6,149 nt of DNA, from contig CALBAF010000091.1 of the NCBI GenBank assembly GCA_937926415.1, positions 1 through 6,149 of the forward strand, in the 5' to 3' direction. This document shows, piece after piece, positions 1-5,804 of the stretch (position 1 is the first letter of the stretch; each line of letters begins with the position of its first letter). The DNA is from an uncultured Actinomyces sp. GTDB taxonomy: Bacteria; Actinomycetota; Actinomycetes; Actinomycetales; Actinomycetaceae. The translations under genes were made by a program, and so were the position numbers. Below the pieces are notes generated by a model. It saw nothing but the letters and a program-made list of their open reading frames with translations, had not been told where the DNA came from and made no database searches.

Positions 1-669
1 GGCACGGGGGAGTGGGTTGACGTCGTGGACGGCGTGGGAGCGCGCGCGACCTGCGAGGTGAGCGGGAGCGACAAGTCCTCGCTGTCCCTCATCGTGCGCG
101 AGCTCACGCAGGAGGATGCCCCGAGTCCCGAGGTCATCCTCGTTCAGGCACTCGCTAAGGGTGGGCGCGACGAGGCCGCCGTCGAGATCTGCACGGAGAT
201 CGGCATCGACAGGGTGATCCCGTGGGCCTCCCAGCGTGCGATCGTCCAGTGGAAGGGTTCGAAGGCCGAGAAGGGGCGCGCCAAGTGGGAGGGGGTGGCC
301 CGTGCGGCCGCCAAGCAGTCCCGCCGCGCCTTCGTCCCGCTCGTTGAGGATGTCCAGGACAGCCGCGAGCTTGCCTCCTGGGTCGCATCCCTGACGGACG
401 AGGCCGGGGTGGCCTTCGTCTGCCACGAGGAGGCCACGGATTCGCTCGGGGCTGTGCTCGCGCAGGTCCAGGAAGCCTCCGCGAACGAGTCTCTTCCCGC
501 CCGCATCGCGCTCATCGTGGGCCCCGAGGGCGGCATTGGGACCGAGGAAACCTCGCAGCTGGTGGACGCGGGCGCCCGCACGATTGGGCTGGGAGACAAC
601 GTCCTGCGTTCCTCCACGGCCGGAGCGGTTGCCCTGACACTTATCCGCGCCGCCGCGGGGAAATACTAG
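1..669 (+). CDS. rsmE: 16S rRNA (uracil-1498-N3)-methyltransferase RsmE, 5'-truncated by window edge
   Basis: The frame is open from base 1 to a TAG at 667-669, giving 222 residues; the true start lies upstream. RsmE uses S-adenosylmethionine to methylate N3 of U1498 in 16S rRNA of the assembled 30S subunit, in the cytoplasm. The family is usually about 240-250 residues, so roughly 25-35 N-terminal residues are missing. Visible hallmarks are the end of the PUA-like N-terminal domain (VDVVDGVGARATCEV), the core LVQALAKGGRDE...EIGIDRVIPW, and the C-terminal SPOUT trefoil-knot motifs GPEGG (nt 520-534) and LGDNVLRSSTAGA (from nt 589), which bind the cofactor. The usual LR-T-E-T-A motif reads LRSSTA here. 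It converges on the next gene with only 6 nt between stop codons and no hairpin terminator. In actinobacteria rsmE often follows dnaJ, but that side is outside the window. Identification is firm. Confidence 0.95.
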   Translation, partial: GTGEWVDVVDGVGARATCEVSGSDKSSLSLIVRELTQEDAPSPEVILVQALAKGGRDEAAVEICTEIGIDRVIPWASQRAIVQWKGSKAEKGRAKWEGVARAAAKQSRRAFVPLVEDVQDSRELASWVASLTDEAGVAFVCHEEATDSLGAVLAQVQEASANESLPARIALIVGPEGGIGTEETSQLVDAGARTIGLGDNVLRSSTAGAVALTLIRAAAGKY

Positions 670-675
670 GATTCG

Positions 676-1575
676 TCAGCTCTCGAAGCCGGAGATCCGC
701 GCGCTCAGCGTGTGGGTCTCTCCTGCGCCCAGGGCGACGACGTCCGTACCCGAGTTGAAGGCGTTGGGCGGGCAACTCATCGGCTCGACGGCCACGCCCA
801 CGCGGCCGATGTAGTCGGCCGAGTAGACCTGCAGCCAGCGCGCGTCAGACGAAAGGGACACGCCCACGCCTGAAGCGGGGTCGCGCAGCGTCACGGCCCA
901 GGTGCCCTCGGGTAGGCCCGCGAAGGCGTGGTCCAGGCGGGAGGTGCCGATGACGGTGGGGGAGCGAAAGTCCAGTCCGAAGGAGGTCACGTCGTGGGCG
1001 GCCACCGGGATCATGGAGGCGTCGGCCTCGTAGATGACCGACGCGGGGTTCTGAAGCTCTAGATCATCCGCCCGCGTATCGTCGACGGCCAGATAGGGGT
1101 GGAAGCCGACGCCGTAGGGTGCGGTGCCCTCGCCGATGTTCGTTGCGGATAGCTCGACGCTTAGGCCTGCGTCCGCATCCAGGCTGTAGTGCGCGGATAC
1201 AAGAAGCGTCCACGGGTAGGAATAGCGCGCCGCGATGAGGGTGCGCAGGAGGACCGAGGAGGCGTCGGCCTCGGCGATCTCCCACTCCTGGAAGGCAACG
1301 AAACCGTGCAGCGACGTGCCGAACGTGGGCTCGTCCACCGGCAGGTCGTAGGAGGTGCCCTCCCACGAGTATGAGCCGCCTGCGACGCGGTTCGGCCACG
1401 GCATGAGCACCTTGCCCAGGTAACCGGGGGGACACTGATTGACGTTGTGGGGGACGACCAGGTCGTGTCCACGATACGTCAGGCATGCTAGACCTGCTCC
1501 CACGGTGACGATCCGAGCCTCGTAGTCTCCGGCGCTCAGAATGACCTCGCGCCCCGACGCACCACGATCCAACAT
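676..1575 (-). CDS. Aldose 1-epimerase (galactose mutarotase) family protein
   Basis: This 299-residue protein belongs to the aldose 1-epimerase family, cytoplasmic beta-sandwich enzymes that interconvert alpha and beta anomers of hexoses or related sugars. Family landmarks appear in order: MPWPNRVAGGSY (residues 58-69, with the sugar-binding Asn-Arg), SLHGF with His90, GFHPY with His159 (general-acid histidine), RLDHAF (213-218), WLQVYS (247-252) and VEPMSCPPNAFN with Glu264 (catalytic base). The catalytic set is therefore complete. I chose the ATG at 1575 because AAGGAG (minus strand, 1581-1586) sits 5 nt upstream. The frame could extend to ATG at 1602 or GTG at 1611, but neither has a Shine-Dalgarno sequence and the GTG would lie almost in the putative -10. 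There is no signal peptide or membrane segment. The MSCPPNAFN style resembles the divergent COG2017 group rather than classical GalM, so the exact sugar is unknown. It is transcribed divergently from pepC. Confidence 0.9.
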   Translation of the reverse strand: MLDRGASGREVILSAGDYEARIVTVGAGLACLTYRGHDLVVPHNVNQCPPGYLGKVLMPWPNRVAGGSYSWEGTSYDLPVDEPTFGTSLHGFVAFQEWEIAEADASSVLLRTLIAARYSYPWTLLVSAHYSLDADAGLSVELSATNIGEGTAPYGVGFHPYLAVDDTRADDLELQNPASVIYEADASMIPVAAHDVTSFGLDFRSPTVIGTSRLDHAFAGLPEGTWAVTLRDPASGVGVSLSSDARWLQVYSADYIGRVGVAVEPMSCPPNAFNSGTDVVALGAGETHTLSARISGFES

Positions 1576-1580
1576 TGATG

Positions 1581-1586
1581 CTCCTT
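1581..1586 (-). promoter_or_regulatory. Ribosome binding site AAGGAG of the aldose epimerase gene
   Basis: On the minus strand AAGGAG is followed by 5 nt and then the ATG at 1575. This fixes the start codon and argues against the two upstream in-frame starts at 1602 and 1611. Confidence 0.8.
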
Positions 1587-1613
1587 CGCACTCACTGAAC
1601 ATGGACGACACTT

Positions 1614-1619
1614 ATTGTA
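1614..1619 (-). promoter_or_regulatory. Putative -10 element (TACAAT) for the epimerase gene
   Basis: TACAAT on the minus strand matches the sigma-70-type TATAAT consensus at five of six positions and stands out in GC-rich DNA. A transcript would start near 1607, giving a leader of about 30 nt that contains the AAGGAG site. No good -35 hexamer is present 16-18 bp upstream, so the promoter is inferred from the -10 and its position only. Confidence 0.5.
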
Positions 1620-1654
1620 AATGGACCTGAGTCGTCTGGGTTACTGTGAGCGCG

Positions 1655-1666
1655 TATTCTTATAGA
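1655..1666 (+). promoter_or_regulatory. Possible -10 region of the pepC promoter
   Basis: Two overlapping candidate hexamers, TATTCT (1655-1660) and TATAGA (1661-1666), lie in the only AT-rich stretch ahead of pepC. No convincing -35 is visible at normal spacing (TCGTCT at 1632-1637 is 17 bp from the first and matches poorly). The stretch abuts and partly overlaps the palindrome at 1662-1680, as expected if a repressor controls the promoter. Confidence 0.3.
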
Positions 1667-1680
1667 GAATGACTCTCAAT
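1662..1680. promoter_or_regulatory. Fur/Zur-box-like 19-bp imperfect palindrome before pepC
   Basis: ATAGAGAATGACTCTCAAT is symmetric about base 1671, with seven of nine base pairs complementary and the core GAGA-T-N-A-TCTC. It resembles the AATGA-centred operators of the Fur superfamily (Fur, Zur, PerR), for example the pattern GANAATGATTNTC. It overlaps the candidate -10 of pepC and ends 20 bp before its ATG, and it is also about 43 bp upstream of the minus-strand -10 of the divergent gene. The resemblance is by eye. It does not resemble the DtxR/IdeR iron box. No regulator gene is in the window. Confidence 0.35.
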
Positions 1681-1700
1681 TGAAAGGAACGCCTCGGCCC

Positions 1701-3032
1701 ATGGCACACGAGATCACCGACGAATTCGTCGCCTCCCTGCACGCATCCTCAGACTCCGCCCGCGCGGTCGCCCGCAACGCCGTCTCCCACGCCGGTGTGG
1801 AGCCCGTCGCCTTCGACCGCGCCAAGGTCGTCGCCACCCCCACGGTCGTATCCCACAAGGTGGACGACTGGAAGGTGACGTCGCAGAAGAAGTCCGGCCG
1901 CTGCTGGCTCTTCTCCTCCCTGAACCTGCTGCGCTCGACCGCGCGCACCCGCATGGGCCTCAAGGACTTCGAATTCTCGCAGAACTACGTGCTCTTCTGG
2001 GACAAGTTCGAGCGTGCCAACTTCTTCCTCACCGACGTCATCGCCACCGCGAAGACCGAGGAACTCGACGGCCGACTCCTGCAGTTCCTGCTCGGCGACG
2101 TCCTCTCCGACGGCGGCCAGTGGGACATGGCGGTGTCCCTGTACCTCAAGCACGGCCTCGTCCCCAAGGTCGCGATGCCCGAGACCGAGTCCTCCGGCCA
2201 CACCGCCCCCATGAACGACCGCCTCAAGGTCGTCCTGCGCCGCACCGCCCTCGAGCTGCGCTCCCTCGTCGAGGCCGGCGCCTCCGAGGAGGAGATCCTC
2301 GAGGTCAAGGAAGCCGCGCTGGCCGACGTGTGGCGCATCCTCGTCATCTGCCTGGGCGAGCCCCCGGCCTCCTTCGAGTGGGAGTGGCGTGACGACAAGG
2401 GCGAGTTCCACCGCGACGGCGTGCTCACCCCGCGTGAGTTCTACGAGCGCTACGTGGACGTGGACCTCACGCAGTACGTGTGCCTCGTGGACGACCCGCG
2501 CGCCGAGCACCCCAAGGGCCACACCCTCACGGTCGACCACATGGGCAACGTCGTGGGCGGTCGCCCGATCCTCTACGTGAACGCCCCCGTCGAGCAGATC
2601 CGCGAGATCACGGCCTCCATCCTGACCTCGGGCCGCGCCGTCTGGTTCGGCGCCGACTGCGGCCAGCAGTCCGACCGCGCCTCCGGCCTGTTCGTCGACG
2701 GCCTCTACGACTTCGACAACCTCTTCGGCGTGGACTTCTCCACCTCGAAGGAGCAGCGCGTCAACACCGGCGAGTCCGCGATGAACCACGCGATGCTCTT
2801 CACCGGCGTCGACATCGACGACGAGGGCAACGCCCGTCGCTTCCGCGTCGAGAACTCCTGGGGCGAGGAACCCGGCGACAAGGGCTTCTTCACGATGGAC
2901 GCCGCATGGTTCGACGCCAACGTGTTTGAGGTGGCAGTGCACGTGGACGACCTGCCCGCAGACCTGCGCGCCGTCATCACGGAAGAGCCGCTGCACCTGC
3001 CGGCGTGGGATCCGATGGGCGCGCTGGCCTGA
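1701..3032 (+). CDS. pepC: Aminopeptidase C (bleomycin hydrolase family, peptidase C1B)
   Basis: This 443-residue protein is a papain-fold cysteine aminopeptidase that removes N-terminal amino acids from peptides in the cytoplasm. Family members form barrel-like hexamers. The catalytic Cys68 lies in QKKSGRCWLF, His363 in AMNHAMLFTG and Asn385 in RVENSWGEE, so the triad is complete. Other family blocks are GGQWDMAVSLYLKHGLVPK, NVVGGRP, WFGADCGQQSDR and LYDFDNLFG. The C-terminus WDPMGALA is the conserved tail that reaches into the active site and makes the enzyme an aminopeptidase. Length is normal and there is no signal peptide. The ATG at 1701 begins MAHEITDEF. The weak Shine-Dalgarno AAAGGA (1683-1688) is 12 nt upstream, which is long. 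An in-frame TTG at 1680 has no ribosome site. Codons end almost uniformly in C or G, more strictly than in the epimerase gene, which suggests high expression. Confidence 0.95.
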   Translation: MAHEITDEFVASLHASSDSARAVARNAVSHAGVEPVAFDRAKVVATPTVVSHKVDDWKVTSQKKSGRCWLFSSLNLLRSTARTRMGLKDFEFSQNYVLFWDKFERANFFLTDVIATAKTEELDGRLLQFLLGDVLSDGGQWDMAVSLYLKHGLVPKVAMPETESSGHTAPMNDRLKVVLRRTALELRSLVEAGASEEEILEVKEAALADVWRILVICLGEPPASFEWEWRDDKGEFHRDGVLTPREFYERYVDVDLTQYVCLVDDPRAEHPKGHTLTVDHMGNVVGGRPILYVNAPVEQIREITASILTSGRAVWFGADCGQQSDRASGLFVDGLYDFDNLFGVDFSTSKEQRVNTGESAMNHAMLFTGVDIDDEGNARRFRVENSWGEEPGDKGFFTMDAAWFDANVFEVAVHVDDLPADLRAVITEEPLHLPAWDPMGALA

Positions 3033-3066
3033 GACGGTCGGCCACCCAGTGAACGACAACCGTCTC
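3031..3066 (+). terminator. Weak hairpin at the pepC stop codon, possible terminator
   Basis: GAGACGGT (3031-3038) and ACCGTCTC (3059-3066) form a perfect 8-bp inverted repeat with a 20-nt loop, overlapping the last two bases of the TGA. There is no U-tract. A competing pairing exists between ACGGTC (3034-3039) and GACCGT (3071-3076). It may help end pepC transcription, but the evidence is only structural. Confidence 0.3.
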
Positions 3067-3092
3067 CTCGGACCGTTTGCTATGTGACCTCC

Positions 3093-3122
3093 TTCAGCGC
3101 GGGGCGGGTGGAGTGGGACAAT
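3093..3122 (+). promoter_or_regulatory. Possible promoter of the deaminase gene inside the palindrome
   Basis: TTCAGC (3093-3098) and GACAAT (3117-3122) are spaced 18 bp apart and would start transcription near 3129, about 30 nt before the ATG. The -10 matches TATAAT at four of six positions and the -35 is weak. If it is real, the -10 lies on the symmetry axis of the 44-bp palindrome. Confidence 0.3.
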
Positions 3123-3143
3123 TGTTCCGCGACACCCGCCCCG
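3100..3143. repeat. 44-bp nested near-palindrome upstream of the deaminase gene
   Basis: The sequence is symmetric about 3121.5. The outer arms CGGGGCGGGTG (3100-3110) and CACCCGCCCCG (3133-3143) are perfectly complementary over 11 bp. The inner part, GGGACAATTGTTCC (3115-3128), is itself near-palindromic around AATT on the same axis. In all, 18 of 22 pairs are Watson-Crick and two more are G-T. As DNA it could be an operator for a dimeric or tetrameric regulator. As RNA it would be a very stable hairpin ending 17 nt before the ATG and 8 nt before the Shine-Dalgarno sequence. It has no U-tract, so a classical terminator is not supported, although a U-less terminator for pepC remains possible. 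Confidence 0.75.
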
Positions 3144-3151
3144 TTACCTGT

Positions 3152-3157
3152 GGAGGA
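3152..3157 (+). promoter_or_regulatory. Ribosome binding site GGAGGA of the deaminase gene
   Basis: GGAGGA lies 3 nt before the ATG at 3161 and is the strongest Shine-Dalgarno match in the window. It fixes the start at MSTDVTRDF and excludes the longer in-frame reading that begins at 3077, whose extra residues would be encoded by the palindrome. Confidence 0.8.
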
Positions 3158-3160
3158 CAC

Positions 3161-4177
3161 ATGAGCACCGACGTGACCCGCGACTTCGCTTTTGGACTAC
3201 CCAAGGCCGAGCTGCACCTGCACCTGGAAGGCACCCTCGAGCCCGACACCAAGCTGGCCCTGGCCCGCAAGAACGGCGTCGATATCGGCCAGTCCACGGT
3301 CGAGGAGGTCCAGGCCACCTACCAGTTCAACGACCTCACCTCCTTCCTGGCGGTCTACTATCCGGCCATGGACGTCCTCCAGGATGAGGACGACTTCCAC
3401 GACCTGGCCGCCGCCTACTTTGAGCGCGCCCGCGCCAACGGCGTCGTGCGCGCCGAGTGCTTCTTCGATCCGCAGGCCCACACCTCGCGCGGCATCGCCA
3501 TCGAGACGGTCATCCGCGGCTATCACCGCGCCGTCGTCGAGGCCCGCGAGGCTGGCCTGTCCGCCGACCTCATCCTGTGCTTCCTGCGTGACATGAGCGC
3601 GCAGTCCGCGCTCGAGACGCTCCAGGCTGCCCTGCCCTACAAGGACATGTTCATCGGCGTCGGGCTTGACTCCGACGAACGCGATAACCCGCCCACGAAG
3701 TTTGCCGAGGTCTTTGCCCTGGCCCGCGAGGCTGGCCTGCACGTGACGATGCACTGCGACATCGACCAGGTTGGCTCGATCGACAACATTCGCGCTGCCC
3801 TGACCGAGCTGGGTGCCGAGCGCCTCGACCACGGCACGAACATCGTTGAGGATCCCGAGCTGGTCGCCTACGCCCGCGACCACGGCATCGGCCTGACCTC
3901 GTGCCCCCTGTCCAACTCCTTCGTCACTGAGGAAATGAAGGGTAAGGAGATCGTCGAGCTGACTGCCGCGGGCGTCAAGGTGAGCGTCAACTCGGACGAT
4001 CCCGCCTACTTCGGCGGATACGTCGGCGACAACTACCTGGCGCTCGCCGAGCGTTTCGACCTCGGCCGCGCGGACCTGGAGCGCATTGCCCGCAACTCCA
4101 TCGAGATCGCGTGGATCTCGGATGACGAGAAGGCCGAGCTGCTCGCTCGCGTGGACCGCTTCGTGTCCGAGAACTGA
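3161..4177 (+). CDS. Adenosine/adenine deaminase family protein with atypical HCD motif
   Basis: This 338-residue cytoplasmic TIM-barrel metal enzyme of the adenosine deaminase family is expected to hydrolyse the 6-amino group of adenosine or adenine (purine salvage). Metal ligands are His19 and His21 (AELHLHLEGTL), His198 and Asp279 (VNSDDPAYF). His224 in RLDHG is the catalytic histidine, and Asp280 is present. Blocks such as AECFFDPQAHTSRGI, LCFLRDM, GLDSDERDNPP, CPLSN and DPAYFGGYVGDNY look more like the adenine deaminase (Aah1/ADE) branch than true adenosine deaminases. The odd point is MHCDID at 197-202. The family normally has HAGE here, its Glu being the proton donor, and this protein has Ile201 at that position with Asp200 and Asp202 beside it. 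The rest of the fold is intact, so it may be a distinct subfamily with altered chemistry or substrate. It stands alone between a palindrome and a strong terminator. The family is certain; the substrate is not. Confidence 0.88.
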   Translation: MSTDVTRDFAFGLPKAELHLHLEGTLEPDTKLALARKNGVDIGQSTVEEVQATYQFNDLTSFLAVYYPAMDVLQDEDDFHDLAAAYFERARANGVVRAECFFDPQAHTSRGIAIETVIRGYHRAVVEAREAGLSADLILCFLRDMSAQSALETLQAALPYKDMFIGVGLDSDERDNPPTKFAEVFALAREAGLHVTMHCDIDQVGSIDNIRAALTELGAERLDHGTNIVEDPELVAYARDHGIGLTSCPLSNSFVTEEMKGKEIVELTAAGVKVSVNSDDPAYFGGYVGDNYLALAERFDLGRADLERIARNSIEIAWISDDEKAELLARVDRFVSEN

Positions 4178-4187
4178 ACACCAACGA

Positions 4188-4237
4188 ACGAGGCCGGGGC
4201 TCAGGGCCGTGAACGCGCGGACCAGCCCCGGCCTCGT
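4188..4237 (+). terminator. Strong GC-rich hairpin terminator after the deaminase gene
   Basis: ACGAGGCCGGGGCT (4188-4201) and AGCCCCGGCCTCGT (4224-4237) pair perfectly over 14 bp around a 22-nt loop, starting 10 nt after the TGA at 4175-4177. There is no U-tract, as is common for actinobacterial terminators. It separates the deaminase gene from the following operon. Confidence 0.75.
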
Positions 4238-4340
4238 CGTGCGTGGGGGAGCGCTATTCTCACGTCGTACGCAGGGCGGACACAAGCTGTCACAATTGGC
4301 CACCCCGTGAACGCGCCGCGCGCTCGCTACCCAGTGCTGA

Positions 4341-4346
4341 CATGAT
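4341..4346 (+). promoter_or_regulatory. Possible -10 (CATGAT) for a leaderless start of the PuuD-like gene
   Basis: CATGAT ends 7 nt before the ATG at 4354, the spacing expected if transcription starts at or next to the start codon. No -35 is recognisable. The rest of the gap from 4238 to 4340 contains a TATTCT at 4255-4260 and a CACAATTGG at 4291-4299, but nothing that I can call with confidence. Confidence 0.3.
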
Positions 4347-4353
4347 AGGGACC

Positions 4354-5136
4354 ATGACGAACCACACGAAGCCGACGTTGTTGATTTCCAACGTCCTGCC
4401 GGCGCGCCCGGGGGACGAGGCATACAACAACATCTGCATGCGCCTGTGGGATCGTCTTTTGCAGGCCGCGCTGCCTACCTGGAACGTCATCCGCGAATAC
4501 GCGCAGGAAGACGGAGCCGAGGGTGCGACCCTGCGCGCGCAGCACGCCGACGCGATCATCATCATGGGCGGCGAGGACGTCCACCCCAGCCTGTACGGCG
4601 CCTCCCAGGGGTACGAGGCCGAGGGACGCCACTGGTACCGCGCCGACCGCGGACAGATCGCCCTGGTTGACTACGCCGTGCGCACAGGCACCCCGCTCCT
4701 GGGAATTTGCCGCGGTATGCAGATCATCAACACGGCGCTGGGCGGCACGCTCGAGCAGCACATCGAGGGCGCGCACGGCACCCACACGAACAACCGGATC
4801 CTGTCCGATCATCGCTTCATCCGCCACAGCGTCCGCGTCGGTGAAGGCACCAACCTCGAGCGCGCGCTCGCTCCCGTCCTCACCGACTCCGAGCTGATCA
4901 TCTCGTCGGCGCACCACCAGCGTGTTGCGCGCCTCGCGCAGGGCCTCCAGGTCAGCGCGCAGGCCCCCGACGGTACGATCGAGGCCATCGAATCGCTGGA
5001 CGCCCCCGTCATTGGCGTGCAGTGGCATCCCGAGGACCCCGCCGCCGACATCTCCCAGCTGCACGCCCTCCTCGGTCACCTGGACGCGCGCCGCGCTCCC
5101 CGCCTCGAAAGGGCTTCGACTACCCTGGTCGCATGA
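4354..5136 (+). CDS. Gamma-glutamyl-gamma-aminobutyrate hydrolase family (class I glutamine amidotransferase-like, peptidase C26)
   Basis: This 260-residue cytoplasmic hydrolase is of the PuuD type, which cleaves gamma-glutamyl amide bonds such as that of gamma-glutamyl-GABA in putrescine degradation. The class I triad is complete: nucleophile Cys119 in LLGICRGMQIIN, then His225 and Glu227 in GVQWHPED. Also present are the N-terminal IIIMGGEDVHPSLYG (substrate loop region, 68-82) and SSAHHQR (184-190), both typical of this family. The ATG at 4354 is preceded by AGGGA only 3 nt away, too close for an efficient ribosome site, so a leaderless transcript is plausible. An in-frame ATG at 4342 is the alternative and has no ribosome site. 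No other putrescine-pathway genes (PuuA, PuuB, PuuC) are nearby, so the natural substrate is open. The stop overlaps the next start by 4 bp (ATGA, 5133-5136), making it the first gene of an operon. Confidence 0.88.
   Translation: MTNHTKPTLLISNVLPARPGDEAYNNICMRLWDRLLQAALPTWNVIREYAQEDGAEGATLRAQHADAIIIMGGEDVHPSLYGASQGYEAEGRHWYRADRGQIALVDYAVRTGTPLLGICRGMQIINTALGGTLEQHIEGAHGTHTNNRILSDHRFIRHSVRVGEGTNLERALAPVLTDSELIISSAHHQRVARLAQGLQVSAQAPDGTIEAIESLDAPVIGVQWHPEDPAADISQLHALLGHLDARRAPRLERASTTLVA
5121..5126 (+). promoter_or_regulatory. Possible internal leaderless -10 (TACCCT) before the acetyltransferase
   Basis: TACCCT fits the actinobacterial TANNNT pattern and ends 6 nt before the ATG at 5133, the geometry of leaderless promoters. 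The acetyltransferase has no ribosome site at usable distance (GAAAGGG at 5107-5113 is 19 nt away). No clear -35 is seen, and translational coupling through the ATGA overlap is an adequate alternative. Confidence 0.3.
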
Positions 5137-5804
5137 CCATCTCTCCGGGAACGGATTTCGACGACCCCCGATTCCGCGACGACGAGCGTACCCCCGAGCA
5201 GCGCATGCGCGACGGCGACTACTACGTTGCGAACGATGAACTCGCGGCACTCACGAAGCGCGCGGTTCGCCTCCTGAGCCTCTACGAGCAGGCACATCCC
5301 ACCGACCCAGACATCGCCCGCTACCTGCTCGACCAGGTGCTCGGCCAGGTGGGTCAGGACGTCGACATTCGACCACCCCTGCGCGTCGACTACGGGCACA
5401 ACATCTCCATCGGCGATGGCTCCTGGGTCAACTATGGACTGACCGTGCTCGACGTTGCCCCGGTCGTCATCGGGGCAGACGTGCTCATCGGCCCCAACTG
5501 CTCGCTCTACACCGCGGTCCACCCGAGGGAGCCCGGGCCTCGTCGAGCGAAATGGGAGTCCGCCGCCCCGATCACCCTCGAAGACAACGTGTGGCTGGGC
5601 GGCTCCGTCGTCGTGTGCCCGGGCGTCACGATTGGGGAGAACTCGATCATCGGCGCGGGTGCCGTCGTCACGCACGATATCCCCGCCAACTGCATCGCCG
5701 TCGGCAACCCCGCCCGTGTCATCAAGGATCTGGACCCCACCACCCCGCGCGCGATTGAAGCGGCGGGCGTCGGAGTCATCGCACACGTGGGAGATCACGC
5801 ATGA
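5133..5804 (+). CDS. Sugar O-acetyltransferase (maltose/galactoside acetyltransferase family, hexapeptide repeat)
   Basis: This 223-residue enzyme is expected to transfer acetyl from acetyl-CoA to a sugar hydroxyl in the cytoplasm, as Maa, LacA and NodL do. Residues 21-50 (PEQRMRDGDYYVANDELAAL onward) form the N-terminal maltose-acetyltransferase helical domain. From about residue 75 the left-handed beta-helix begins, with IxIGDGSWVNYG, LDVAPVVIGADVLIGPN and later VWLGGSVVVCPGVTIGENSIIGAGAVV. His130 in LYTAVHP corresponds to the catalytic histidine of LacA. The GNPARVIK segment closes the helix. About 20 residues precede the usual family start, and a later ATG at 5205 would cut into the conserved domain, so 5133 is preferred. 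Start and stop both overlap neighbours through ATGA, indicating translational coupling in the operon. The acceptor sugar cannot be told from sequence. Confidence 0.9.
   Translation: MTISPGTDFDDPRFRDDERTPEQRMRDGDYYVANDELAALTKRAVRLLSLYEQAHPTDPDIARYLLDQVLGQVGQDVDIRPPLRVDYGHNISIGDGSWVNYGLTVLDVAPVVIGADVLIGPNCSLYTAVHPREPGPRRAKWESAAPITLEDNVWLGGSVVVCPGVTIGENSIIGAGAVVTHDIPANCIAVGNPARVIKDLDPTTPRAIEAAGVGVIAHVGDHA

Noticed and set aside
1576..1611. Longer epimerase start at GTG 1611 or ATG 1602
   Set aside because: Neither has a Shine-Dalgarno sequence, the first lies 2 bp from the putative -10, and AAGGAG points to 1575.
1749..3059. 436-codon open frame on the minus strand across pepC
   Set aside because: It mirrors pepC. 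Strong C/G third-position bias on the coding strand removes stops from this antisense frame, and its product is a low-complexity mix rich in Val, Gly, His and Glu with no recognisable motif. pepC on the other strand has its full catalytic triad.
3077..3160. Upstream extension of the deaminase frame from 3077
   Set aside because: The extra 28 residues have no family counterpart and would be encoded by the palindrome. The strong GGAGGA site fixes the start at 3161.
3197..4423. 408-codon open frame on the minus strand across the deaminase gene
   Set aside because: Same cause as over pepC: an antisense shadow of a well-conserved gene. It also runs through the terminator hairpin and has no ribosome site or family motif.
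4327..5250. 307-codon minus-strand frame across the PuuD-like gene
   Set aside because: Antisense shadow. The plus-strand protein has intact Cys-His-Glu catalytic motifs.
3031..5804. A dedicated new multi-gene system formed by pepC, the deaminase, the PuuD-like hydrolase and the acetyltransferase
   Set aside because: pepC, the deaminase and the final operon are separated by gaps with hairpins, including a strong terminator at 4188-4237. Each enzyme belongs to a common stand-alone family, and nothing links their substrates.
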